Assembly (NCBI RefSeq): GCF_000317475.1
Contig: NC_019729.1
Span: forward strand, 2,494,501-2,558,500
Reading direction: 5' to 3'
Source of the DNA: Oscillatoria nigro-viridis PCC 7112
GTDB taxonomy: Bacteria; Cyanobacteriota; Cyanobacteriia; Cyanobacteriales; Microcoleaceae
DNA length: 64,000 bases
Both the position numbers and the translations under genes were made by a program. Of the stretch, positions 26,301 to 34,457 are shown one piece after another. Each line of letters starts with the position of its first letter. The first letter of the stretch is position 1. Under the pieces are notes generated by a model, which saw nothing but the letters and a program-made list of their open reading frames with translations, was not told the DNA's origin and searched no databases.

Positions 26301-29200
26301 TGAAAATCAAACAGGTATTTGATGGAATTTTTCAAACTATTTTTTGGCTGTGGAATTTGACATTTTTATCGATTGTTTACTTGGGAATTTTGCCGATTAT
26401 AGGAGTGCCATTAATTAGGGCGACAATAGATGGCACTATCCCGCTAGAGTTTTCTTTGACTGTGGCAGCTACGATCGCAGTACCCACTGTATGTACTGTA
26501 ATAGGAGCTAGGCATTTTAGCAAGCAACCCCTACAGCTAATGCGTTGGTTTTACGGCGTAGAAGCACCGCTATTTTTGCTTTGTTTGCTCCGCTTGTTCC
26601 TGCTGCGAGAACTCACCCCAGCTAGTTCTCAAATCATCGCTACTATTGCTTTGTGCATTGCAGCATTTTCAGTGGAAATGCTGTACGGATATCTGGGTAA
26701 AAGAGAAAATATTCAAAATATTTTCGATTCCCAGAATTCCCATAATAAACAGCCTCGTTTTTTCAGGTTAATCGGAGAAAAGCGAAGTGCGTGGCTGCAA
26801 TTAGGCTGTCACAGTTTAATGGTAGTAGTTGGCATTTGGGCGGCAACATTGCTGATTTATTACGCTGTACCTGTGGCATTGTATACACTTTATGGATTCT
26901 TATTTGTCGTCATTCAATTTTTCAAGTTTACATGGGTTTCACAATTTCTGGAGATGTTTAAATATGGGAACTGGGCCTGGGCTTTAATTTGGATACCGCT
27001 ATCGTTTATATTGTTTGGTTTAACCTGTAGCTTGTTCGTTGTCATGCCTTCGCTGTACGGCTTTCTCTACATTCATTCCGGGCGGAAAATATGGCAGAGT
27101 TTTGCTGCACAATACGGGAAAAATAAAGCGCTAATCGGAAGTTTGGGAGTCATAGCAGCTTGGCTGGCTATTTTCTCGGCTTTGCAGCAGCAGCCACAAG
27201 TTGCAGCATTAAAAATGCTGGCGACTCCCCCCGCAAATGACAGCAGCCGCCAAACTTTATTAGCCAAGTCTGATATGATTCGATCCGGCTTAGTCAATGC
27301 TTATTTGTCCCCTTACCGCTACCTCAGCACTGTGGGAGAAAACAACCACATTTATGAGATGTACAAAAATAGTTGGATTTTCCCTGACGGAGCGGCTCAA
27401 ACTTTGCAGAACAGCTATAATTTTTTAATGTCGCCGTTTTTGTATCAAGGTTCTAGTGCTGATGTGGAAAAAGCCGAAAAACTCTACGGCGAATTCTTCG
27501 ATACGGAACTGCAAAAAGGCGACAAAGAAGCAGTAAAACACGCGGTGCAGTCAACCTCAAACCGGGAAGAAGCTAAAGCCGGTTTGCTGAATGTCAATCA
27601 GGAAAAAGTATGGTTGCAGTCGCAAGAATTGACTGTCAAAGAAAACGGCGATTGGGCTGACGTTCAACTCTACGAAGTTTACAAAAATCAAACGCCGAAC
27701 TTGCAAGAGGTATTCTACTACTTTTCCCTGCCGGAAAGCGCCGCAGTTACAGGAGTTTGGCTGGGCGATACTGGCGATTTAAACAAACGTTTTGCATTTA
27801 CGGTATCGCCTAGAGGTGCCGCCCAGCAAGTCTACAACCAACAGGTAGTAGAAAGAGTCGATCCGGCTTTGCTAGAACAAATTGGCCCCAAACAATACCG
27901 CTTGCGGGCTTTTCCAATCCCGGCTAAACGAGAATTCACCCAAACTGACGGGCCAACGGAAATGCACCTGTGGCTTACCTACAAAGTCATGCGCCAGCCG
28001 CAGGGTTGGGCTATGCCTGTTTTGGCTGAAAAACGCAACATTTTTTGGAACCAAAATACGCGCCGCACGATCGCCGGAAAAGAGGTAAAATACAGCGGGA
28101 AAGAAGCAAGAGAAACTTGGCTGCCACCGTTTTTGCCGGCAGTCGCACAGCAACCGCTAACAGCGCAGCAGGCGGTTCTGCCGGGAGGAAATATCATTTC
28201 TGCTAAGCCGCTGGGTGATGCTGATTACTCGCTACCGCAAGGCAAAAAGTTTGCAGTTATTCTGGATACTTCCCGCAGCATGGCGGCGGCAAATAAGCAA
28301 GTAAAAGAGACTTTTGAATGGTTGAAATCTCATGCAGCAGTCAAAAATGCTGTTGATTTATATGTCGCCAGCGCTGCGGGAATGCCGCCTAAGTTGGTGG
28401 AAGATGTACGCAATTTCGATGCGGCAAAGGTGACGTTTTACGGTACAATCCAGCTCAAAGATATGCTGCAACAGTTTGCACAGTTGCGGGGCGAGAAAAG
28501 TTACGATACTGTATTTTTGGTGAGCGATCGCCACAGTTACGAATTGTCGGACGATCGCAAACCTAAACTTTCCATCTCTGCACCCCTATGGACAGTGCAT
28601 TTGGGAGGTTTGCCCCCCGGCTACGACGACGCAACATTGAAGGTTATTCAAGATAGCGGCGGCGGAGTTGCTACGGATATGAAAGAGGCGATACAGCGAG
28701 TGGCGACGACAGCAGCTTCGGGCAAATCTACAGTTAGCGTTGTTGATGGCTATGTTTGGAGTTATGCCAAAACGCCGCAGTCGGAAAAAACCGCCAAATC
28801 GGCGGCAGTTGTAGAGTCAAAAAATACAGGCAATGAAGGCTTTAAACCGATAGCTGCGCGGCAGTTGATAACTGCACTTAGCAAGCAGAAAAGTTCAAAT
28901 CAATTGACGCAACTGGATGCGATGCACGCAGTAGCTAAAAATTTCAAAGTGGTGACTCCTTATTCTTCGATGATTGTGTTAGTTAATGACGCGCAAAGGG
29001 AGCAGCTAAAAGCAGCGGAAGCTAAGAGCGATCGATTTGAAAGAGAGGTAGAATCGGGTAAGGAACAGTTGAGTAAGCCGAATAATCCTCTGAATGTTTC
29101 GGGGGTTCCTGAACCCGAAGAATGGCTGCTTTTGGCGGTAGGTGCGATCGGACTTTTGGTGATTTTCCTCCGTCAGCGGCGCGCGAAAATGGTAGGCTGA
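26300..29200 (+). CDS. PEP-CTERM family integral membrane protein with VIT and vWA domains (TIGR02921-like)
   Basis: 966 residues. The N-terminal 300 residues carry about eight membrane segments. A VIT-like domain follows (about 430-620, with QLYEVYKNQTPNLQEVFYYF in pieces), then a von Willebrand A domain whose MIDAS reads ILDTSRSMA (DxSxS). The protein ends in the sorting signal VPEPEEWLLL, a hydrophobic helix and a basic RQRRAK tail. Known family members are exosortase partners in cyanobacteria. It is probably the dedicated substrate or helper of the exosortase coded just upstream. Mechanism is not known. Confidence 0.85.
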   Translation: MKIKQVFDGIFQTIFWLWNLTFLSIVYLGILPIIGVPLIRATIDGTIPLEFSLTVAATIAVPTVCTVIGARHFSKQPLQLMRWFYGVEAPLFLLCLLRLFLLRELTPASSQIIATIALCIAAFSVEMLYGYLGKRENIQNIFDSQNSHNKQPRFFRLIGEKRSAWLQLGCHSLMVVVGIWAATLLIYYAVPVALYTLYGFLFVVIQFFKFTWVSQFLEMFKYGNWAWALIWIPLSFILFGLTCSLFVVMPSLYGFLYIHSGRKIWQSFAAQYGKNKALIGSLGVIAAWLAIFSALQQQPQVAALKMLATPPANDSSRQTLLAKSDMIRSGLVNAYLSPYRYLSTVGENNHIYEMYKNSWIFPDGAAQTLQNSYNFLMSPFLYQGSSADVEKAEKLYGEFFDTELQKGDKEAVKHAVQSTSNREEAKAGLLNVNQEKVWLQSQELTVKENGDWADVQLYEVYKNQTPNLQEVFYYFSLPESAAVTGVWLGDTGDLNKRFAFTVSPRGAAQQVYNQQVVERVDPALLEQIGPKQYRLRAFPIPAKREFTQTDGPTEMHLWLTYKVMRQPQGWAMPVLAEKRNIFWNQNTRRTIAGKEVKYSGKEARETWLPPFLPAVAQQPLTAQQAVLPGGNIISAKPLGDADYSLPQGKKFAVILDTSRSMAAANKQVKETFEWLKSHAAVKNAVDLYVASAAGMPPKLVEDVRNFDAAKVTFYGTIQLKDMLQQFAQLRGEKSYDTVFLVSDRHSYELSDDRKPKLSISAPLWTVHLGGLPPGYDDATLKVIQDSGGGVATDMKEAIQRVATTAASGKSTVSVVDGYVWSYAKTPQSEKTAKSAAVVESKNTGNEGFKPIAARQLITALSKQKSSNQLTQLDAMHAVAKNFKVVTPYSSMIVLVNDAQREQLKAAEAKSDRFEREVESGKEQLSKPNNPLNVSGVPEPEEWLLLAVGAIGLLVIFLRQRRAKMVG

Positions 29201-29235
29201 AAGTAAATCCGGGTTGGCTACTCCCTCGATGGTTC

Positions 29236-29383
29236 GGCGGTTGAAACCGCTACTACAAAAACAAAGTCTGCCTCCGCAGACTAAGAGAGCGAGGGGGTAT
29301 TTAAGCCGGGCTTGATATCAAATACTAATCTACAGTCGTCTTGAGACGACTTGAGCTATGAGACAGGGGTTTAAACCCCTGTC
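29236..29383. repeat. array of four adjacent hairpins
   Basis: GCGGTT/AACCGC, AGTCTGC/GCAGACT, AGTCGTCT/AGACGACT and GACAGGGG-TTTAAA-CCCCTGTC (29362-29383) follow each other in 150 bases. The order and style match 7014-7151, though the stems differ. It follows the PEP-CTERM gene and may stop or protect its transcript. Confidence 0.75.
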
Positions 29384-29413
29384 GGACTGTCGGACTTAAC
29401 GAATAACGAATAA

Positions 29414-29716
29414 CTAATCTATCTCCACAAAAACGCGATCGCCCTCAATCTTTACCGGATAAGATTCCAGGGAATCGGCTGGTGCATTCAAACATTTACC
29501 CGTATCTAATTTGTACTGATACTTATGAAACGGACAGGTAATGATGCCGCTGCTTACCTTACCCATGTCGATCGGGTATTCTAAATGAGTGCAAGCATTG
29601 CGGTAACAAGTGACATTCATGCCTTGACGGTTCAAAATCAGCGAAGTACCCTCAACTTTTACCTTCAAAATATCCCATTCGGGAATTTGATTCAGCCCTG
29701 TTATCTCTACCCACAT
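29414..29716 (-). CDS. Rieske [2Fe-2S] domain protein
   Basis: 100 residues, essentially a bare Rieske domain. The cluster ligands are Cys42-x-His44 (ACTHLEYPI) and Cys61-x2-His64 (TCPFHKYQY). It resembles the small ferredoxin subunits of nitrite reductase NirD or ring-hydroxylating dioxygenases, and would carry one electron per cluster in the cytoplasm. No oxygenase or reductase gene is adjacent, so the partner is unknown. No signal peptide or membrane anchor, which rules out the cytochrome b6f Rieske protein. Confidence 0.9.
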   Translation of the reverse strand: MWVEITGLNQIPEWDILKVKVEGTSLILNRQGMNVTCYRNACTHLEYPIDMGKVSSGIITCPFHKYQYKLDTGKCLNAPADSLESYPVKIEGDRVFVEID

Positions 29717-29889
29717 ATAATCTTTCTCGGTTTAAATAAATGATTGCCAACTAATGGGCGATCGTCCGAAAGGCATAGCGAACAACGAGCGATCGCGGTC
29801 TAATTCTAACGCCAACACCTCTTAAAGTCTGAATAGACTGTACAAGCTGTTGGCGGTAATTCACGCCCGCAAAGAATGTTATATCACCC

Positions 29890-30147
29890 CTACAGCCGCA
29901 GGTAACGCATGAGAAGGCTCATAACTTCACCGGGCTTTTGGGCAGGTTGCAGCGGGCTCCACTCGCTGACAGAGGCAAAACCCAAACAGTAAAGGATGTG
30001 AATGATGCTCCTCACCGCTTTGGGAGAACCTATCAGCAGGATTTTCACGGGTTCTCGATCGGGTGGCGGAGGCTCTGCTACAGGTACTGTCGCTGTAGCA
30101 GTATCGGTTGCTGGGGGATTGGCAAGGAAGTTTTTCGGCATAAGCAT
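29890..30147 (-). CDS. small conserved cyanobacterial protein, ILxIGSPK family (copy A)
   Basis: About 85 residues from ATG 30147 (ATG 30141 also possible). A Pro/Ala-rich N terminus ends in EPPPPDREPVKILLIGSPKAV, followed by IIHILYCLGFASVSEWSP and GEVMSLLMRYLRL. The same pattern recurs in the protein at 31392-31655, so the two are paralogs. Such short proteins are widespread in cyanobacteria without known function; the VKILLIGSP strand-loop resembles the first strand of a Rossmann-like fold but is too short for a full domain. It is divergently oriented from the first XRE gene, 116 bases away. Confidence 0.65.
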   Translation of the reverse strand: MLMPKNFLANPPATDTATATVPVAEPPPPDREPVKILLIGSPKAVRSIIHILYCLGFASVSEWSPLQPAQKPGEVMSLLMRYLRL

Positions 30148-30263
30148 TATACGGTTGTTTACTGGGTGGCTTGCTGACAATCGTCAACAACACTATCTTC
30201 GCGTAGTGTAGACGAATGTCAACAATCTTTACTTAGCTGCGAGCTTCTGAGAACATAGAAGCC

Positions 30264-30506
30264 ATGAGCAAGGCAGGAAAGGCGCTGAAGCAGGTTTTAG
30301 AAACCTATGGCATCAGTCAAAATCAATTGGCAGCGACTATGGGCATTGGACGATCGAGCATTAACCGTTGGGTTAACGAGAATAGAGATCCGGCATCTGA
30401 AGCGGTTCTAGAGATTCGCAAGGGATTACAGCAAATTAATCCCGATGCAGCCGGGGATTTTATTCGTTTGTATTTAGATGATTTGGAGGAAAAACTCGAA
30501 GAGTAA
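30264..30506 (+). CDS. XRE-family helix-turn-helix regulator (copy 1)
   Basis: 80 residues, almost entirely one HTH_3/XRE domain (about residues 7-62). The pattern LETYGISQNQLAATMGIG contains the HTH turn and RSSINRWVNENRDP the recognition helix and its conserved end. A short acidic tail (LDDLEEKLEE) follows. It is likely a dimeric DNA-binding repressor. The next gene at 30625 is a clear duplicate and the gene at 31040 on the other strand a more distant one. The last 15 residues are identical in style in copies 1 and 2. Confidence 0.88.
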   Translation: MSKAGKALKQVLETYGISQNQLAATMGIGRSSINRWVNENRDPASEAVLEIRKGLQQINPDAAGDFIRLYLDDLEEKLEE

Positions 30507-30507
30507 T

Positions 30508-30934
30508 AATATGGGCGATCGGGCGCTCGCCTCCCATGCCACCTATGCTTAAGATAAACTCAACAAACAGCCGACTATTTAGGCAACATTTACGAAACGA
30601 TCGCCCTCTGAGACAATGTGAGGCATGGGAAAAGCAGGCAAAGCACTCAAGCAAGTGCTGGAAACTTATAACATAAGTCAAAATCGCTTGGCTGTGACAA
30701 TGGGCGTAGCACGTTCCAACATTCATCGTTGGGTCAATGAAAATAGAGATCCCGTAGCAGAGGCAGTGTTGGACATTCGGAAAGCACTATGGCAAATTAA
30801 TCCCGATGCAGCCGGGGATTTTATTTGTTTGTATTTAGATGATTTGGAGGAAACACTCGAAGAGTAATAATATGGGCGATCGGGCGAGATCCTCCCGTGC
30901 CAGTTATGCTTGAGATAGACTAAACAAATAGCTG
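30508..30934. repeat. 361-bp segmental duplication with GGCGATCGGGCG spacer repeat
   Basis: The stretch covering XRE copy 1 and about 65 bases of its downstream spacer (from 30264) is repeated 361 bases later. The spacer unit starts ATGGGCGATCGGGCG at 30511 and 30872 and includes CTATGCTTAAGATA or TTATGCTTGAGATAGACT. A third copy of the spacer unit, without an XRE gene, lies at about 31735-31795 just before the DUF4365 gene. Confidence 0.8.
30625..30867 (+). CDS. XRE-family helix-turn-helix regulator (copy 2)
   Basis: 80 residues, colinear with copy 1 and highly similar, differing mainly in and near the recognition helix: copy 1 has MGIGRSSINRW, copy 2 has MGVARSNIHRW. Such changes at base-contacting positions suggest a different operator after duplication. 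The C-terminal acidic tail (LDDLEETLEE) is retained. Same strand, 118 bases after copy 1. Confidence 0.88.
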   Translation: MGKAGKALKQVLETYNISQNRLAVTMGVARSNIHRWVNENRDPVAEAVLDIRKALWQINPDAAGDFICLYLDDLEETLEE

Positions 30935-31039
30935 ACAATATATAATCTTTCTGGCTTTCAATAAATTCTCACCAACTAATTGGCGATCGCCCTTGAATTC
31001 AGAGAAAGGATAGGTGAAGTACCCTCCACACCTGAGAAC

Positions 31040-31276
31040 CTAACCGTTTTCCTCGCCATTTCCCAGGTACAACCTGACGAATTCATCAGCCGCCTCCCGA
31101 TTGAAGGTCTGCAACGCTTGCTTAATCGCAAATACCGCCTCAGCGGATGGATCTCGTTCTTCACTCACCCAACGGCTAACGTTTGAGCGATCGATTTCCA
31201 TCTTTGCCGCCAATTGATATTGACTGATATCGTATGCCTCTAATATTTTTTTGAGGGCTTTACCTGCTCTTCCCAT
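31040..31276 (-). CDS. XRE-family helix-turn-helix regulator (copy 3)
   Basis: 78 residues on the opposite strand. MGRAGKALKKILEAYDISQ opens as in copies 1 and 2, with HTH IDRSNVSRWVSEERDPSAEA. The C-terminal tail is LYLGNGEENG rather than LDDLEE. It is divergent from the small-protein gene at 31392 (116 bases between starts), repeating the geometry of copy 1 and the small-protein gene at 29890. This suggests that regulator plus small protein is the duplicated module. Confidence 0.87.
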   Translation of the reverse strand: MGRAGKALKKILEAYDISQYQLAAKMEIDRSNVSRWVSEERDPSAEAVFAIKQALQTFNREAADEFVRLYLGNGEENG

Positions 31277-31391
31277 GCTCCCGATTGTGTCAGAGAGTCA
31301 TGCTCCTGTAAACGTTGCTGATTGTCATCTAATGCGCTACACTGCGAGTAGTTGACAATTAGCACCTATCGGATCGAGGAGATCGACCGCA

Positions 31392-31655
31392 ATGACTCAA
31401 ACACAGCTTTTTGTTTCCACAGAGATCGACGAAATCCCCACATCGCGGACATCGCAGCCAAATCCTGTGCCTGCTGAACCAGACCGGCAACCTGTGCCGA
31501 TCCTAGTGATTGGTTCCCAGAAGGGAATCGATAAAATTGTTAGCGCACTCTACTTGCGTCGCTTTGCAGCAGTTCAAGAATGGTCGCAGATTTTACCTGC
31601 CCCGACTATCGGCAAGCTGATGCGGAGTTTAATTCGCTATGTTTCTTTAGATTAA
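31392..31655 (+). CDS. small conserved cyanobacterial protein, ILxIGSPK family (copy B)
   Basis: 87 residues, paralog of the 29890 gene. Conserved points: PDRQPVPILVIGSQKGIDK, ALYLRRFAAVQEWSQ and GKLMRSLIRYVSLD. The N-terminal 35 residues are low-complexity and differ. Function unknown. It diverges from XRE copy 3, so the regulator may control the shared promoter region between 31277 and 31391, where the short direct sequence GCTGATTGTC and a TAATGCGCTACACT stretch are found. Confidence 0.65.
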   Translation: MTQTQLFVSTEIDEIPTSRTSQPNPVPAEPDRQPVPILVIGSQKGIDKIVSALYLRRFAAVQEWSQILPAPTIGKLMRSLIRYVSLD

Positions 31656-31797
31656 ATTGGGCAAAAATGCTCTTTGACATCAGACGCAGTGCGTTATGAA
31701 TGGCGCACCTACTGCGGTACTGTACCAGACGGATAGGCGATCGGGCGATCGCCTCCGATGCCAGTTATGCTTGAGATAGACTAAACAAATAGCGCTC

Positions 31798-32301
31798 GTG
31801 GACATTAACCAGCAAAAAGAACAGTTCAGTTATGCGTATATTTATGCAGTTGCTGCCTCGGCTGGCTACTCCTTCCAGATAGCAGCTAGACCATTAGATT
31901 TTGACGGGATCGATATCATTCTTGCTGGCGGTATGGGAAGTGGAATTATTCGATATCCCAGACTTGAACTCCAGGTTAAATGCACATCTAGGGATGTGAT
32001 TGGACAGGAAGCAATTAGATATCCGCTCGAAGTCAAGAACTACAATGACTTAAAAGTAGAAAATATTCTGACTCCCCGACTGTTAATCCTTGTAGTCGTA
32101 CCCGAGAATTTAGACAATTGGCTAATCCAATCTCAACAGGAACTTTGCCTGAAATATTGCGGTTATTGGGTTTCTCTGCGAGGTCAACCCCCAACCCAGA
32201 ATCAAACCACTGTTACAATTTCCATACCCAGACAGAATATCTTTAATGTAACAGCTCTTACCACCCTCATGCAGCTAATAGAAGCAGGCGAAACCCTATG
32301 A
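31798..32301 (+). CDS. DUF4365-domain protein, PD-(D/E)XK nuclease-like
   Basis: 167 residues from GTG 31798. The DUF4365 pattern is visible: EQFSYAYIYAVAASAGYS at the N terminus, DFDGIDIIL (Asp39) and LELQVKCTS (Gln59-Val-Lys61), which together match the D...QxK catalytic signature of Mrr-like nuclease folds. DUF4365 proteins are frequent in defence and mobile-element neighbourhoods. The stop overlaps the ATG of the next gene by four bases. A spacer repeat shared with the XRE pair lies directly upstream, so the gene may have been inserted or rearranged together with that cluster. Confidence 0.75.
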   Translation: MDINQQKEQFSYAYIYAVAASAGYSFQIAARPLDFDGIDIILAGGMGSGIIRYPRLELQVKCTSRDVIGQEAIRYPLEVKNYNDLKVENILTPRLLILVVVPENLDNWLIQSQQELCLKYCGYWVSLRGQPPTQNQTTVTISIPRQNIFNVTALTTLMQLIEAGETL

Positions 32302-32840
32302 TAGTCACCGTTCGAGATCCCGAAATTCTCAAAAATCTACAGCCAGAGATCGTGCGTACTTACCTCGAAACGCATTGCTGGCAAGAAGTGCGACAAATTG
32401 ACGATAAAGCTTCTCTCTGGAATCGCCACAGCGAAACCTCAGAAGAGTTAGAGATTCTGCTACCATTAAAACCAGAATTTTTAGACTTTCCCCGCCGGAT
32501 GGCTGAAGTTTTACAAACCCTAGAAATTGCTGAAAATCGTTCCCAGCTCGAAATTCTCAGCAATCTCTTGACATCAGCTCCTAACATTACCATTCAAGGC
32601 ATAGTCACCAACTTGCAAGAAGGAGCAGCCACCGGAAAAGTAACTTTGACGGGCGTTATTGTTGGCAAGCTGCGGCGCATTCAGTTAGAACTAGCAGAAC
32701 CAGTCTACGAACTGGCAGTCAAAGCTTATCAAGCCAGAATTCCGGTTATTTGTCAAGGCAATTTAGTTAAACAAGGTCGCTCTTTTTTGCTGGAAAGTAC
32801 CCATCACTTTACATTAGACTTAGACGCATGGTTGGAATGA
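32298..32840 (+). CDS. hypothetical protein, partner of DUF4365 gene
   Basis: 180 residues, no family recognised. N-terminal part: LETHCWQEVRQIDDKASLW and ELEILLPLKPEFLDFPRRMAE, mixed alpha/beta; C-terminal part from about residue 100: NITIQGIVTNLQEG and GKLRRIQLELAEP, then ARIPVICQGNLVKQG, a beta-rich segment that could be an OB-like domain. The ATGA overlap with the DUF4365 gene implies coupled translation. The pair may act as nuclease and regulator or specificity factor; this is inference only. Confidence 0.65.
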   Translation: MIVTVRDPEILKNLQPEIVRTYLETHCWQEVRQIDDKASLWNRHSETSEELEILLPLKPEFLDFPRRMAEVLQTLEIAENRSQLEILSNLLTSAPNITIQGIVTNLQEGAATGKVTLTGVIVGKLRRIQLELAEPVYELAVKAYQARIPVICQGNLVKQGRSFLLESTHHFTLDLDAWLE

Positions 32841-32893
32841 ATGCGTTCTACTATAATCAACTTAAAGAGCAATAATTAAATAATTTTAAAAAG

Positions 32894-33124
32894 ATGGTTA
32901 ATGTCTTTATTCTTCAGCACGTCCATGAATTGGGAGACGACCGCGAAGACTACAAAATTATCGGTATTTATTCGACTAAAACATTAGCCGAAGCTGCTAA
33001 GGCAAGAATGCTCTCCCAACCCGGTTTTATAGATGCTCCAGAAGGCTTTCATATAAGCTGTTATCCCTTAGATAAAGACCACTGGCTCGACGGCTATGTA
33101 ACTGTTTATTATTCAGATTCTTAA
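32894..33124 (+). CDS. small protein, DUF7336-like
   Basis: 76 residues. VFILQHVHELGDDREDYKIIG, YSTKTLAEAAKARML and EGFHISCYPLDKDHWLDGY follow a pattern I remember from a small family (DUF7336) in which an ILQH strand is followed by an IGxYS turn and DHWxxGF end. Function unknown; some members lie near toxin or immunity genes. It starts 53 bases after the DUF4365 pair on the same strand and may be part of the same unit. Confidence 0.6.
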   Translation: MVNVFILQHVHELGDDREDYKIIGIYSTKTLAEAAKARMLSQPGFIDAPEGFHISCYPLDKDHWLDGYVTVYYSDS

Positions 33125-33132
33125 CCTTTACT

Positions 33133-33801
33133 TTACGGATGAATCTGGCTCAAAATCACCCGCAACCTGTCATAATCATCCTTCAACAAAACACTCAAAC
33201 TCCTCCCCGCTTCCACCAACCAATATCTATCGCGCATCCGCAACTGATAAATCTCCCGAATCGCCGCCGCCGTCAGCGCATCCACCGGCGCATTAGCCAC
33301 CCCCAGCAGCGTCCTCAAAAAATCCAACTGCACCGTAAAATCAATCACCTCATCGGGTTCGCAGCGATAAACCGCCTGGTGAATTTGCGGCGGGCGCGGC
33401 GGCAAATACTGATAAATTTTACCCCTCGATGGGCCGTGACCGTTCAACCTTTCCGGCGCAGCCTCAAACCCCACAATCGCCACTCGAAACTCGGTTTTTA
33501 GCATCGCAAAAATCTGCGGTTGTTCTTCCCGCAACTCTTCCAGCGACAAACCCAAAGCGCGAGCTCTGTGCACCGAGTCGATCGGGCTAGTCGTAGCGTA
33601 ATAAACCACGCCGTAGATTTGATTTTTCGACTCTTCATCCTCGGCCTTCACCCAACTGCCAAAAGGCGGCATCACGGGAAAACTTAAGTCTTCCGGTTCC
33701 AAACATTGAGCCAAAAACTCCGAAGTTGCCGTCTCGATTACCTCAGCAATGCGATCGGGATGGCGCTCTTTTGTAGCAAATTGGGGTAAAGGTAAACGCA
33801 T
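33133..33801 (-). CDS. HAS-barrel domain protein
   Basis: 222 residues with a HAS-barrel-like N-terminal half: FGSWVKAEDEESKNQIYGVVY contains the first strands, and HRARALGLSLEELREEQP lies between them. Cyanobacteria carry a conserved stand-alone protein of this kind. In other organisms the HAS barrel is the N-terminal part of HerA-type ATPases. No ATPase domain is present here. The C-terminal half is helical (FLRTLLGVANAPVDALTAA). It overlaps no other gene; its 3' end is 8 bases from the DUF7336-like gene's stop, in convergent orientation. Confidence 0.75.
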   Translation of the reverse strand: MRLPLPQFATKERHPDRIAEVIETATSEFLAQCLEPEDLSFPVMPPFGSWVKAEDEESKNQIYGVVYYATTSPIDSVHRARALGLSLEELREEQPQIFAMLKTEFRVAIVGFEAAPERLNGHGPSRGKIYQYLPPRPPQIHQAVYRCEPDEVIDFTVQLDFLRTLLGVANAPVDALTAAAIREIYQLRMRDRYWLVEAGRSLSVLLKDDYDRLRVILSQIHP

Positions 33802-33807
33802 ATTAGT

Positions 33808-33957
33808 CAGTTGGCAGTTGGTTGTTGGCAGTTGGTTGTTGGCAGTTGGTTGTTGGCAGTTGGTTGTTATTTATTATTATTTGTAAGTAGGTACTAATAA
33901 ACAATAACTACTGACAACTGACAACTGTCAACTGACAACTGTCAACAACCAACTGAC
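33808..33957. repeat. inverted array of CAGTTGG/CCAACTG short repeats
   Basis: The left half repeats TTGGCAGTTGGTTG about four times; the right half carries CAACTGACAACTGTC units, the near complement. A transcript across it could form a long hairpin with an AT-rich loop (33868-33903). It separates ndhS from the HAS-barrel gene on the same strand. Confidence 0.8.
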
Positions 33958-34148
33958 TATTTCGCGCGACCAGCCGTAGCATCGACAAGTTCCAACTGGG
34001 ACAGCCGGAACGTAATCAGCTTGTCCCAATTGCCGCCTTCAAATAGTACCGCGACTTTCCCGTCGCTAACTCGCTGGACTTGTCCTTGAAAGGCGTAGTA
34101 AATCTCACCCTTATCTTTAACTCGAACTGCCGAACCTGGAAAAATCAT
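33957..34148 (-). CDS. ndhS: NAD(P)H-quinone oxidoreductase subunit S
   Basis: 63 residues, the cyanobacterial Ndh[35 protein letters not shown] and [15 protein letters not shown] are the SH3-like fold that binds ferredoxin at the peripheral arm of the NDH-1 complex. It allows cyclic electron flow from photosystem I by accepting electrons from ferredoxin at the thylakoid membrane. Single gene. Confidence 0.92.
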   Translation of the reverse strand: MIFPGSAVRVKDKGEIYYAFQGQVQRVSDGKVAVLFEGGNWDKLITFRLSQLELVDATAGRAK

Positions 34149-34215
34149 AATTCTTGGAATGTTAAGTTGGCTGTTTATAGCTTACCTTTTCTTGGCGATC
34201 GAGACTTGATGCTAA

Positions 34216-34394
34216 AACAGGCAAGATGCCTGTTCCACACACTCAACAGGCAAGATGCCTGTTCCACACACTCAACAGGCAAGATGCCTGTTCCACACAC
34301 TCAACAGGCAAGATGCCTGTTCCACACACTCAACAGGCAAGATGCCTGTTCCACACACTCAACAGGCAAGATGCCTGTTCCACACACTCAACAG
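34216..34394. repeat. 29-bp tandem repeat, six full units
   Basis: Unit AACAGGCAAGATGCCTGTT plus CCACACACTC, repeated exactly from 34216 with period 29, ending in a partial unit at 34390. Each unit contains the palindrome AACAGGCA-AGA-TGCCTGTT. Because 29 is not a multiple of three and the unit has no stop in any frame, overlapping open frames appear, but none is a gene. There are no unique spacers, so this is not a CRISPR array. Confidence 0.95.
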
Positions 34395-34457
34395 GTTTCT
34401 TGTGGGGTGGGCGTCTCGCCCGCCCATCAAAAGCTGATTCACAATCCAAGATGTGAG

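Noticed and set aside
34216-34394. CRISPR array
   Set aside because: All 29 bases of each unit are identical; there are no unique spacers and no cas genes nearby.
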